Position numbers and translations under genes: made by a program
Assembly: GCF_009697225.1 (NCBI RefSeq)
Contig: NZ_WIND01000013.1
Coordinates: 1-64,000, forward strand
Direction of reading: 5' to 3'
From: Halovulum marinum
Lineage (GTDB): Bacteria; Pseudomonadota; Alphaproteobacteria; Rhodobacterales; Rhodobacteraceae
Length of the DNA: 64,000 bases
Notes under the pieces: generated by a model
Told to the model about the DNA's origin: nothing
Seen by the model: only the letters and a program-made list of their open reading frames with translations
Databases searched by the model: none
Shown here: one piece after another, positions 8,355 through 16,326 of the stretch
Position numbering within the stretch: position 1 is the first letter of the stretch
How the letters are laid out: each line of letters begins with the position of its first letter

Positions 8355-9812
8355 ATGCAGGCAGTCGTATTCATTGAGGCGAAGGGGAAGGCAAATGCCT
8401 GGACCCGTATCGCCCGCCGGCTGGGAATGACCGCGACGGTCGTTCCCACGATCGGTCATGTCTGCTCGTTCCCGCGCAAGCTCTACCCGATAGGGATCGA
8501 TCTTTCATCTGGAGAGGGGCTCGAAAAGGAGCGACATCCGATCCCGGAGAAGCGCAGGGCCATCCTCGAGGCGGTTTCCAATGCCCCGGCAGGCGCCGCC
8601 ATCATCATCGCGACCGACGACGACGTCGAAGGCGACGTAATCGCCTACGACGTGGCGGACATCGTCTACAGCGCGTTCCCCGAAAGGGCGAGGGCGATCG
8701 TGCGCGTGCGCCCCGGCCCGATCACCGTGCGGGGCATCCGGACCTCGCTCGCCTCGGCGCAGCCGCTCGAGCGCATTCTCGTACAGATGACGTCCGACGC
8801 GATCCCTGGCCGGGCCCGGGCGGTCACCGATCGCTGGATCGGCGCGACCTTCTCACGCATCGCCGGCGCGCCGGTCGGCCGGGTGCGGTCAGCGATCCTC
8901 GGCGCGACCTACCTGTTGAACCGCGCGCCGGAGAAGCTCCGCGGCCGCCCGGAAACGGGGGAGATCACACTCCAGGCGCGCTCCGCCATGGGAGGCCGCC
9001 CGTTTGTCGCGCGCGTTCCCCTGGCAGGAGCGGAAGACCCGGCGCGCGTCGCCCGCCTGCGCGACCTGGCGCAACGATACGCAATGCGCGTGGTGCCCGG
9101 CTCCGTCCGCCCACTGATGTCGCTGAGCGCCGCGGTGGCCCCGCGGATCGGCACCGTGCGCCCGTTCAACACGGCCGACGCCCTGGCGCACGCCGCGCGC
9201 CACCACGGAATTCCCGTCCGCATGGCAATGCAGGGCCTGCAGGACGCCTACCTGCGGGGCATGATCTCCTATCCGCGGACGTCCGGCCGGGGCATCTCGG
9301 CCGAAAGCGCAGCACATGTCGAGATGCTCGCGCACAGCTGCGGCATCACCGGGCTGGACGTGGAGGTTCTCTCTTCCGACAACATGCTTGCCGGACCCGC
9401 GCCCGGCACCCACGAGGGCCTGCACCCGGTTCTGCCGCTATCGACCGAAAACTCGGACGTGCTCCGGACGCTCATCCGCAAGCCCCTGCGCGCCCCCGAG
9501 GGCGGCTGGGACCGCACGAGCGTCATGCAGGCCATGGTCGCCCTGGTGTCGCGCCGCGCCTTCGAGGCGGCCCGCGAGATCGCCATGGAGCGCGGAAACT
9601 GGGGGCCTGACAATGGCGACATGGGCATACGGCATCAGGAAGAAGGCCGAGGTGCGAACCGAGACGATGCGCCTGGAGGCGGAGCTTGCGGATCTGCGCG
9701 AAGAGCGCGCGCGACTGGAAAATCTCACGCGGCGTCTTTCCACGGAGTATCTCGACCTGGACCTTCTCGACGAGAGAGCCCGTGCCGTGCTCCAGCTGGC
9801 GCGGTCAGATGA
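8355..9812 (+). CDS. Short type IA DNA topoisomerase
   Basis: Start chosen at ATG 8355, where the TOPRIM domain begins (VFIEAKGKANAW, residues 5-16). The acidic triad region is TDDDVEGD (87-94), the catalytic tyrosine is Tyr306 in ISYPRTSGRGIS, and THEGLHP (352-358) matches the family's H-E-A-I-R-P box. This is the cleavage-religation core without C-terminal zinc ribbons, so the protein is much shorter than chromosomal TopA. It would relax negative supercoils or decatenate plasmid DNA. After about residue 419 the frame overlaps another, better-looking frame, so the true C-terminus is doubtful. Confidence 0.75.
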   Translation: MQAVVFIEAKGKANAWTRIARRLGMTATVVPTIGHVCSFPRKLYPIGIDLSSGEGLEKERHPIPEKRRAILEAVSNAPAGAAIIIATDDDVEGDVIAYDVADIVYSAFPERARAIVRVRPGPITVRGIRTSLASAQPLERILVQMTSDAIPGRARAVTDRWIGATFSRIAGAPVGRVRSAILGATYLLNRAPEKLRGRPETGEITLQARSAMGGRPFVARVPLAGAEDPARVARLRDLAQRYAMRVVPGSVRPLMSLSAAVAPRIGTVRPFNTADALAHAARHHGIPVRMAMQGLQDAYLRGMISYPRTSGRGISAESAAHVEMLAHSCGITGLDVEVLSSDNMLAGPAPGTHEGLHPVLPLSTENSDVLRTLIRKPLRAPEGGWDRTSVMQAMVALVSRRAFEAAREIAMERGNWGPDNGDMGIRHQEEGRGANRDDAPGGGACGSARRARATGKSHAASFHGVSRPGPSRRESPCRAPAGAVR

Positions 9813-9855
9813 AATCGTCATCGATGCCGATCCGGCGCTTCCGGCCCGGCACTGA
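9613..9855 (+). CDS. FtsB/DivIC-like septum-formation-initiator protein without membrane anchor
   Basis: An 80-residue frame starting inside the end of the topoisomerase frame. It carries a coiled coil (MRLEAELADLREERARLENL) followed by LDLDLLDERARAVL and S-D-E-I-V-I, which strongly resembles the C-terminal half of alphaproteobacterial FtsB. The usual N-terminal transmembrane helix is missing. Chromosomal FtsB joins FtsL and FtsQ in the divisome; a soluble plasmid copy could be a decoy, a recruited coiled coil, or the 3' part of a frameshifted fusion with the topoisomerase. Family similarity is fairly clear, function is not. Confidence 0.6.
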   Translation: MATWAYGIRKKAEVRTETMRLEAELADLREERARLENLTRRLSTEYLDLDLLDERARAVLQLARSDEIVIDADPALPARH

Positions 9856-9858
9856 TGC

Positions 9859-9947
9859 CATCGGGTCCCCGCGCATGCGGGAGAGGTATGTGCGGCAACA
9901 GCGCGTAATGCTGCAAAACCGGTTCATTCCCGCAAATGCAGGGAGAC
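9859..9947. CRISPR. Relic of two type I-E-like CRISPR repeats with one spacer
   Basis: Positions 9920-9947 read CGGTTCATTCCCGCAAATGC followed by AGGGAGAC, close to the common type I-E repeat (CGGTTCATCCCCGCG...GCGGGGAACAC). Exactly 61 bases earlier (9867-9881) is TCCCCGCGCATGCGG with its hairpin core intact. 61 bp is the usual I-E repeat-plus-spacer unit, leaving a spacer of about 33 bases (near 9887-9919). The first copy has lost the CGGTTCA end. No cas genes are in the window, so this is probably a decayed or orphan mini-array. Confidence 0.4.
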
Positions 9948-9958
9948 GGCGCGCCCCG

Positions 9959-10513
9959 TCAAAGCGGACGCACGAGGAACGAGACCCGTTCATTGCGCTC
10001 GAACCCGTCCGCTGTTGCTTCGGCAAGGGGGAAGCGGTGGCCGAGTCCCGTCGCGAGCAGACGGTGACCATCTACGCCGCGGCTCATGAGGGCGCCTCGA
10101 ACCGCCTCGCTACGACGTTCGGTGCGGATCGCCGCGGCGTAGCTGTCGTCACCAGGCTGGACGTGAGATACGATCTCGACGCGGATCTTCCAGGTGATCA
10201 TCGCCGGGGCCATTGCTGTCAGGATCTGGGTCCCGCGCGGCAGCAGGGATGTCGAACGGGACGCAAAGAGTTGGCGTGCCGGCATGCGGATCCGGTAGTG
10301 GTCCTGCAGGGTCGCGGTCTCGATCCAGTCGGGCCATCCAAGGTCGCCGGCGATCTTGCGTCCGGCCAGCATCAGGTAGCCTCTTTCGGCGTCGTTGATG
10401 GCTCGGCTCGCCCAGGGGTCCACGTCCCGGCCGGTACGGGCGATCGCGCTCGCGGGGGCGGCAAGGGCCGCAGCGGCGGTCATGATCAGGTCGCGTCGGG
10501 AAGTCTCTGGCAT
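9959..10513 (-). CDS. Exported OmpA-like domain protein
   Basis: A 184-residue protein with a twin-arginine-like leader (S-R-R-D-L-I-M-T then a hydrophobic alanine stretch). The last 90 residues resemble an OmpA/Pal peptidoglycan-binding domain: a pattern of R-x-x-A-V-R-x-A-L, a glycine-rich turn with G-L-G-H-R-F-P, and the final N-E-R-V-S-F-L-V. It probably sits in the periplasm, bound to peptidoglycan. The neighbouring minus-strand gene encodes a muramidase, so the two may act together on the cell wall. Confidence 0.55.
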   Translation of the reverse strand: MPETSRRDLIMTAAAALAAPASAIARTGRDVDPWASRAINDAERGYLMLAGRKIAGDLGWPDWIETATLQDHYRIRMPARQLFASRSTSLLPRGTQILTAMAPAMITWKIRVEIVSHVQPGDDSYAAAIRTERRSEAVRGALMSRGVDGHRLLATGLGHRFPLAEATADGFERNERVSFLVRPL

Positions 10514-10619
10514 TTCGGATCAGTCCTGTAGGCCGAACATGTCTCTCCTTGCGATTATGGAGGGCGCCGCCGGGGGCTCAACTCTCGAGGCCTGTCGGCT
10601 CCGGCGTTATCAACAGATA

Positions 10620-11264
10620 TCAGCGCAGCGGAACGGGATCGGCCACCCGGCCATCGTCCGGCCACACCACCTGGCGCGGTGTACGCAATCCGCCCTGGCG
10701 GAGGTCGACCGGCGGGCGGGATCTCGAGCTGATGATCGCGCGCATCACGGGCACGGTGGTCTGGGCCCGGTTGCCGGCAATCCCGTGATAGTAGGACATT
10801 CCCGCCTTTGGTCCCGTGAACACCGGGAATGCCGCCCAGATGGTCGCGACGCAGTTGCCGATCCGCGTCGTGTCCGCATCCGGATCGTAATAGTTGCAAT
10901 CGTTGAGCAGCATCCGGGCAAGAAAGTCCTGTGTACGGGCATTGAACATCTGGCGCCGGTCCACCCTGTGTCGGCCGACCAGGTCCCTGAGGGTCTTGCG
11001 AATGAACTGGTAGCGCCCGACTGCGCTCGAGGCGGAGCCGGCGGCAACCATGCGGTCCTGGAAGGCGATGACCTCCTCGATACGCATGGAGCTGATCGGC
11101 TTTGGGGGCTGCAGTTTCGAGTGCCCGCTGATCTCGTCATAGCCATCCGGGCCCTCGACCTTGCCGAGAAGCGACAGGATGGGACCATCATGCACGATCG
11201 GTGCGGCCGCGGCCGTGCCGATCGCGGCGAGTGCGAGCATGACCATGACGGGCAGCGCGCGCAT
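10620..11264 (-). CDS. Exported muramidase (phage-lysozyme-like, COG4678 type)
   Basis: A 214-residue protein with a signal peptide (MRALPVMVMLALAAIGTAAA). The mature part begins near I-L-S-L-L-G-K-V-E-G-P-D-G-Y-D-E-I-S-G, containing the likely catalytic Glu, and has S-A-V-G-R-Y-Q-F-I, the hallmark of lambda-type muramidases that cut peptidoglycan glycan strands. A C-N-Y-Y-D-P segment and the later G-M-S-Y-Y-H-G also fit. On plasmids such enzymes usually open the wall for transfer systems, but no transfer genes are in this window. Confidence 0.65.
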   Translation of the reverse strand: MRALPVMVMLALAAIGTAAAAPIVHDGPILSLLGKVEGPDGYDEISGHSKLQPPKPISSMRIEEVIAFQDRMVAAGSASSAVGRYQFIRKTLRDLVGRHRVDRRQMFNARTQDFLARMLLNDCNYYDPDADTTRIGNCVATIWAAFPVFTGPKAGMSYYHGIAGNRAQTTVPVMRAIISSRSRPPVDLRQGGLRTPRQVVWPDDGRVADPVPLR

Positions 11265-11270
11265 CGGGGA

Positions 11271-11498
11271 CTATCCTGCCGTGGCGGTGGATCCGGCCTT
11301 TTCATGGATCCGCAACTCGAGGCCGAGCGCATCCAGGATCGCCACGACCCGGCCCAGGCCGAGTTCCAGGCCGCGGTGGTTCTCGATCGCCTCGATCCGG
11401 CCCTTGCTGACCTCGGCGCGCTCGGCGAGCCCGGCCTGGGTCATTCCCTGTCGCGCACGTTCGAGCCGCACCACATCGCCGATCTTCACGGTATCCAT
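11271..11498 (-). CDS. Small XRE/HipB-like HTH protein
   Basis: A 75-residue DNA-binding protein: IGDVVRLERARQGMTQAGLA, then E-V-S-K-G-R-I-E-A-I-E-N, a clean helix-turn-helix resembling HipB antitoxins. It lies six bases upstream of the muramidase gene on the same strand, so the two are probably one transcript. No HipA-like or other toxin is beside it, so an antitoxin role is not supported. Confidence 0.7.
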   Translation of the reverse strand: MDTVKIGDVVRLERARQGMTQAGLAERAEVSKGRIEAIENHRGLELGLGRVVAILDALGLELRIHEKAGSTATAG

Positions 11499-11691
11499 TC
11501 TGCCGGGTCTTTCTTCTGTCCTGCCGATACAGAACTGGAGTGGGGCCGGCGCCGGGGCGGGTCAACGCGCAGAGAGGGAGTTCTCCACATTTTCCACGGT
11601 GTCCGCTGTCCCGGGATGAAGGACAGTCCCGTTTTTCATGTCGGCGTCGTATTTTCGCAGGACCGTACCCTGACGCCGGAGCAGCAGACCC

Positions 11692-12285
11692 ATGAGCTCG
11701 ATGACCAAAGAGGACGCGCTTTCCATCGGCGAGGCCCGCTGGGGCGCTCCCGCGACCGCCGAGCCCTGCGCGCGGCACGGCGCATGGTCGATCGAGGGCT
11801 CGGCTGGCGCAGGCATCGTCGTCGACGCGGCGACCGTATCCGCGGGTGAGCGCCTTCAGATGGCGCCCTACGTCCAGGAAGAAAGTGGCGCGTTCACCTT
11901 CGACCTCGAGCGCCAGTGGTCGATCGCGGGATTCGTTCTCGGGGCCTTCGCTCCCGACGACGCCGATCGCACGGCGATACGGGACATGGCGGAAGTCGGA
12001 TTCAAGCGCGACTTCGTGGCGCCGCGCATCGCCAGTGGTGTCGCGGAGGACCATGTTGCCTCCAACCCCGGGCTCACGAGGCATCTCGAGCTCGGCTTCG
12101 AAGCCTGGCGCAGGCGTCACGACATCAGCGAGTTCGAAGGCAATCACCGGAGTGACTACTGGCCGAATGCGGCCATGATCTTCGACGCCGCCGTGCGCGC
12201 CCGCCTTTCGATCGAGGTCGGCGCCGAGGCTCCGGCGGAGCCCGTCGGCAAAACCCCTGCCCCCGCACCCGAACCGGAATTCTGA
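11692..12285 (+). CDS. Plasmid hypothetical protein
   Basis: A 197-residue protein with no recognised domain. It is soluble, with a proline/alanine-rich tail (APAPEPEF end). A partial TGCGAAAAA-type site (ATTTTCGCA at 11651-11659) lies 33 bases upstream of the start. It is followed after 18 bases by another hypothetical gene and is divergent from the HTH-muramidase pair. Codon usage is strongly GC-biased at third positions, which supports coding. Confidence 0.6.
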   Translation: MSSMTKEDALSIGEARWGAPATAEPCARHGAWSIEGSAGAGIVVDAATVSAGERLQMAPYVQEESGAFTFDLERQWSIAGFVLGAFAPDDADRTAIRDMAEVGFKRDFVAPRIASGVAEDHVASNPGLTRHLELGFEAWRRRHDISEFEGNHRSDYWPNAAMIFDAAVRARLSIEVGAEAPAEPVGKTPAPAPEPEF

Positions 12286-12303
12286 CAAAGGGAAGACCCA
12301 CAG

Positions 12304-13143
12304 ATGAGAACCAGGCGCGCCTTCGTCAACTTCGACCCCGCCGATCCCGGACGCCTCGCCACGGCACCGCAGGAGCCCGAAGAGCTCACCGCGGACGGCT
12401 TCGCCCGCGCCTATGACGGGTTCGAGACCGCGAGAGGTGCACGTTTCCACATCGACGATGCCGCCCAGGCGCTCTGGAAGGCTTCGCAGCGCGGCGAGAC
12501 GGAAGAAAGGTTCGAGACCCTCGAGAACGTGCCGCGCGGCGAGCTGAAGCAGGCCGTGATCTTCGACGATGGCGACATGCACGTATTCCCCTGCCCTGTC
12601 GGCGCAGACGGGGAGCCGGTGCTCGGCGATCTGCCTTGCGAGCGCATCCTGACGCGCGCCGAGATCTACGCCGCGTCCGGGATGGACGATCCGGTGCCGG
12701 CGGCGCGCTTCGTGGAAGGTGAGCATCGCGCGCAGGTCCGTATCGGGATACGCGATGAGGAAGAGTTTCGCGAGACATTCCTTGATGGCCGGTCCTGCAG
12801 TCTCTCCGAGGCGGAGATGGACCGTGTCATCTATCCGTTCGAAGCCGGCGAGATCGGCGCAGACCTCGGAGGCATTGCGCTGCGCCCTGCTGGGGCGGAC
12901 GAGTGGATCGTCGAGATCGAGGCGCGGGTGAATGCCGCCGATCTCTTCAACGTTGCCGCGGCCCGGGCCGCCCGCGCTGCCGGGCACGATGACGACTACG
13001 TTCCGGAAAGCGTGGCCGACGCGATCTTCGAGGCGTTCTGGGGTGGCAATGACTCGCCTTCCCCGATGGATATGGGCTTCGAGATCCTGGACTGGGGTCC
13101 CGTTCCGGCGCCGGAGGCTGGGGCCGAAGAGCCGGCGCCCTGA
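12304..13143 (+). CDS. Acidic plasmid hypothetical protein
   Basis: A 279-residue acidic protein (AAGGGAAG upstream of the ATG) without a recognised domain. It resembles in style other proteins of this backbone (25.3-26.6, 42.7-43.5 and 47.9-48.7 kb): D/E-rich, no signal peptide, and an acidic, low-complexity C-terminus (here ending in E-A-G-A-E-E-P-A-P). It forms a two-gene unit with the upstream hypothetical and is convergent with the helicase gene. Confidence 0.6.
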   Translation: MRTRRAFVNFDPADPGRLATAPQEPEELTADGFARAYDGFETARGARFHIDDAAQALWKASQRGETEERFETLENVPRGELKQAVIFDDGDMHVFPCPVGADGEPVLGDLPCERILTRAEIYAASGMDDPVPAARFVEGEHRAQVRIGIRDEEEFRETFLDGRSCSLSEAEMDRVIYPFEAGEIGADLGGIALRPAGADEWIVEIEARVNAADLFNVAAARAARAAGHDDDYVPESVADAIFEAFWGGNDSPSPMDMGFEILDWGPVPAPEAGAEEPAP

Positions 13144-13197
13144 TCAGGCCCGGCGCGGCCGGAGTCGGAGCAGATCTTGCTGCAGGCCGTCCGATCC

Positions 13198-15240
13198 TCA
13201 GTCCCACATGCTGCGCATGCGTGCACTGACGTCGACGGTTCCCGGGGCCGGGGGCATCGGCCTGTCATTTTGCGCGGCGGGAGACCAGTAGGTCTGCTCG
13301 AAGCGGTCAAGGATGTCCTCGGGAATGAAACGCGTGCGCGCGGCGTAAAGGTGCCGGTCGCCGTTTCGCGCCTGCTGGTGAACGAAGAAGCGCAGCGGAA
13401 TGCCCAGGGTCAGCGAGTCCTTCGCCCGCGTCATGGCGACATAGAGCAGGCGCCGTTCTTCCTCGAGTTCCTCCGTCGTGCCTGTGCCGAGATCTGACGG
13501 GATGCAGCCATCGACCGCGTTCAGGACGAAGACCGACCGCCATTCCTGGCCCTTGGCCGAGTGGATGGTCGAGAGGATCATGTAGTCCTCGTCCTTGTGT
13601 GGAGGCCCGGCGCGATCGCTCGTCGCGTCCGGCGGATCGAGCGTCAACTCGGTCAGGAAACGCTCGCGGGACGGATAGCCTGCCGCCATCTGCTCCAGTT
13701 GCAGGAGGTCGGCGCGGCGGCTCTCGGCATCCTCGTGCAGACGGTCCAGGTGCGGATCGTACCAGGCCCGCGCCCGCGCGATCGCCTGTGGCCATTCGGA
13801 CTTGCCCGTCAGGGCAACCAGAAGCCCCTGCCAGTCGTCACCGGCCGATCGCGGCGGAGCCACGCATTCGAGCGCCCAGTGCGGGTCGGGCGCCAGGTCG
13901 AGAGCATCGAGCACCCGGCCCGCCGCGACCGGGCCGACGCCCGGAACCAGCTGCAGGACCCGGAAACCGGCCACCCGGTCCCGCGGGTTCTGCGCGAACC
14001 GCAGGAAGGCGAGGATGTCCTTCACGTGAGCGGAATCGAGGAATTTCAGCCCCCCGAACTTCACGAATGGCACATTGCGGCGCGTCAGCTCGATCTCGAG
14101 ATGTCCTGAATGGCTCGAGGTGCGGAACAGCGCCGCCTGGTCCTTCAGCGCCATCCCGGTCTCCCGGTTTTCGAGCACCCGGTCGACGATGTAGCGCGCC
14201 TGGGTCAGCTCATCCGACACCGTGACCAGGCGCGGCTTCTCGGCGGACATTCGTTCCGTCCAGAGATTCTTGGTGAAGCGTTCCCGCGCGCCTGCGATGA
14301 CCCCGTTCGCTGCCTCCAGGATCGGGGCCGTCGAGCGGTAGTTCCGGTCCAGCGTGATGACGTCCGCGGGCGGGCTGAAGCCTTTCGGGAAATCGAGAAT
14401 ATTGCGGACTGTCGCGGCGCGGAACGCGTAGATCGACTGCGCATCGTCGCCGACAACGGTCAGGCCGCGCCCGTCGGGCTTCAGTGCCATGAGGATCCGC
14501 GCCTGCAGGCGATTGGTATCCTGGTACTCGTCGATCAGCACGTGATCCCAGGCGCTGCCGATGTGCGCGGCAAATCCGGGATCCTCCATGACCTGCGCCC
14601 AGGCAAGCAGGAGGTCGTCATAGTCGAGGACGTTCTGCGCCTGCTTGGCTTCCACGTAGGATCCGAACAGCCGCTTGAGCTCGGCCTCCCAGTTCTCGCA
14701 CCAGGGAAAACTCTGCTTCAACACATCTTCCAGCGGGAGCTCGGCGTTCACTGCGCGGGAATAGATCGCGAGACAGGTGCCCTTCGCGGGGAACCGGCTT
14801 TGGGCTTTCGAGAAGCCGAGTTCGTGCCGACAGACGTTCATCAGGTCCGCGCTGTCCTCGCGATCGTGGATGCTGAAGTTCGGATCGAGACCGATCCCGA
14901 GCGCGTTGTCCCGCAAGATGCGCGCGCCGATCCCGTGGAAGGTTCCCGCCCAGGTGAGCGCCTCTCCAGCATAGCCGGTGCTCATCGCTTGCGCGGTGAT
15001 CCGCTCGACACGGCGGGCGAGTTCCGTTGCCGCGCGGCGCGAAAACGTCATCAAAAGGATCCGCCTCGGATCAGCGCCGTTGACAAGCAAGTGCGCCACG
15101 CGGTGTGCGAGTGTGTTGGTCTTGCCCGAGCCCGCGCCGGCAATGACCAGCAGTGGACGGGAGATGGCGTCATCGCCAACCCCGTGAACGGCCGCAGCAC
15201 GCTGGTTGTCGTTCAGCTTGTCGAGATAGCCCGTATCCAT
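13198..15240 (-). CDS. UvrD/Rep/PcrA-type ATP-dependent DNA helicase
   Basis: A 680-residue superfamily 1 helicase from the ATG at 15240 (M-D-T-G-Y-L-D-K-L-N-D-N-Q). Motifs in order: Q-motif L-N-D-N-Q-R-A-A, Walker A AGAGSGKTNT (residues 34-43), Ia T-F-S-R-R-A-A-T-E-L, II L-I-D-E-Y-Q-D-T-N, III G-D-D-A-Q-S-I-Y-A-F-R-A, IV D-R-N-Y-R-S, V S-T-I-H-S-A-K-G-Q-E-W and VI Y-V-A-M-T-R-A-K-D-S. It unwinds DNA 3' to 5' in replication or repair. It lies at the left edge of island C and may aid replication of this plasmid. Confidence 0.92.
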   Translation of the reverse strand: MDTGYLDKLNDNQRAAAVHGVGDDAISRPLLVIAGAGSGKTNTLAHRVAHLLVNGADPRRILLMTFSRRAATELARRVERITAQAMSTGYAGEALTWAGTFHGIGARILRDNALGIGLDPNFSIHDREDSADLMNVCRHELGFSKAQSRFPAKGTCLAIYSRAVNAELPLEDVLKQSFPWCENWEAELKRLFGSYVEAKQAQNVLDYDDLLLAWAQVMEDPGFAAHIGSAWDHVLIDEYQDTNRLQARILMALKPDGRGLTVVGDDAQSIYAFRAATVRNILDFPKGFSPPADVITLDRNYRSTAPILEAANGVIAGARERFTKNLWTERMSAEKPRLVTVSDELTQARYIVDRVLENRETGMALKDQAALFRTSSHSGHLEIELTRRNVPFVKFGGLKFLDSAHVKDILAFLRFAQNPRDRVAGFRVLQLVPGVGPVAAGRVLDALDLAPDPHWALECVAPPRSAGDDWQGLLVALTGKSEWPQAIARARAWYDPHLDRLHEDAESRRADLLQLEQMAAGYPSRERFLTELTLDPPDATSDRAGPPHKDEDYMILSTIHSAKGQEWRSVFVLNAVDGCIPSDLGTGTTEELEEERRLLYVAMTRAKDSLTLGIPLRFFVHQQARNGDRHLYAARTRFIPEDILDRFEQTYWSPAAQNDRPMPPAPGTVDVSARMRSMWD

Positions 15241-15354
15241 TGCACCGCCTGCCGCTCGCTTTGTGCCAGGGTACCGGGTTGCGAACGAAATGTGAACACG
15301 CTCGATGAGAGCCGCTTTGCACGGTAGCATGCTCAGAGTTGCCTGGCTTTTGCG

Positions 15355-15388
15355 GCCGCATTTCGCTTTTCGGGGCATGCCAAGCGAG
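15355..15388 (+). repeat. Left copy of a 34-bp direct repeat bracketing island C
   Basis: The stretch beginning GCCGCATTTCG and ending GCCAAGCGAG recurs at 25077-25110 with two mismatches in the same orientation. In the plus frame both copies read P-H-F-x-F-R-G-x-P-S-E. This copy breaks off just before the DeoR gene, as if an older coding sequence was split or duplicated when the island inserted. Confidence 0.55.
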
Positions 15389-15442
15389 CGCCTGATCTGC
15401 GGGGTGGGCGCCTCGAACGCTCTAGCTACTGCGCAGGAACTC

Positions 15443-16249
15443 TCAGGCCACGCAAATTTCAACTTTCGCCCGTGCCAGCGCATCAGCGATAGCGCTCGGC
15501 GGCATGGCATCAGTGATCAAGACATTTACCTGGGACAAAGGAGACACTCGGGAAAATGCCCTCCGCTCAAACTTGGAAGAGTCACACAACGCGACGACCT
15601 TGGCCGCATTAGCCATGAAGGCGCGCTTTACCTCACTGTCCTCCGGGGAATAATCGTAAAAACCATACTCATCCAAGGCGGCGACGCCGATGAATGCAAT
15701 GTCAAGGAAATGAGACTTCACGCTGTCCACGGCTTGCGGTCCGGTGATTGAAAGCTCGGGTGTCCGCACTTGGCCAGCCAGCGTATAGACCGGCGTATCG
15801 CGTCCGGCGAGATATGTTGCCGCGCGCAGCGAACTGGTAATTACGCGTATATCTCGCCTTGATCCAAGTTTCTCTGCAAGGGCAAGAGTCGTGGTCCCCA
15901 CGTCGATGCCCAGCGACATTCCCTCACCCACCAAGGCAGCCCCGGCTTTGGCGATGGTCACCTTCTGCCCAGCGCTCTCCTGGCGGCGCATGTCAAATGC
16001 CGGCTCATTCATCTGCGCATCTCTGACTGGAGGTAGCGCTCCACCACGGGTTCGTTCCAGTAGCCCCTGCCGATCGAGGGCATCCAGGTCGCGCCGGATC
16101 GTCATGGCCGAGACATTGAAGATCCTCGCCAACTCGCCGATGGTGACAAAAGTGCTCTCCTCAAACGCGTGTAGAATCCGCGCCTGCCGCAGCGATGCAG
16201 GCAGCCTTTCAGGCTTGCGGGAATCAGCGTGTTTGGGAGGGTCCAGCAT
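15443..16249 (-). CDS. DeoR/GlpR-family sugar-operon repressor
   Basis: A 268-residue regulator. N-terminal HTH: R-Q-A-R-I-L-H-A-F-E, then FVTIGELARIFNVSAMTIRR with D-L-D-A-L-D-R-Q-G-L-L-E-R-T-R-G-G, the DeoR signature. The C-terminal sugar-phosphate-sensing domain has I-D-V-G-T-T-T-L-A-L-A and G-F-Y-D-Y-S-P-E-D-S-E-V-K. These repressors usually release DNA on binding a phosphorylated intermediate, here plausibly the product of the adjacent FGGY kinase. It is the last gene of the minus-strand SDR-kinase-regulator operon. Confidence 0.9.
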   Translation of the reverse strand: MLDPPKHADSRKPERLPASLRQARILHAFEESTFVTIGELARIFNVSAMTIRRDLDALDRQGLLERTRGGALPPVRDAQMNEPAFDMRRQESAGQKVTIAKAGAALVGEGMSLGIDVGTTTLALAEKLGSRRDIRVITSSLRAATYLAGRDTPVYTLAGQVRTPELSITGPQAVDSVKSHFLDIAFIGVAALDEYGFYDYSPEDSEVKRAFMANAAKVVALCDSSKFERRAFSRVSPLSQVNVLITDAMPPSAIADALARAKVEICVA

Positions 16250-16326
16250 CAGGTGAGCTTTCGGTCAGGCAAAAGGGCTGAGGGAGGGATACCAGATTCT
16301 CACGGCGAGGAAATGTGCGGTAATGT

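Noticed and set aside
9859-9947. A working CRISPR-Cas locus
   Set aside because: Only two decayed repeats and no cas gene in the window; kept as a relic only.
11271-11498. HipB-like protein as part of a toxin-antitoxin pair
   Set aside because: No HipA-like or other small toxin lies beside it; the neighbour is an exported muramidase.
11302-12987. A 561-codon open frame on the minus strand
   Set aside because: It is antisense to two plus-strand genes with better starts and codon bias; high-GC DNA keeps such mirror frames open.
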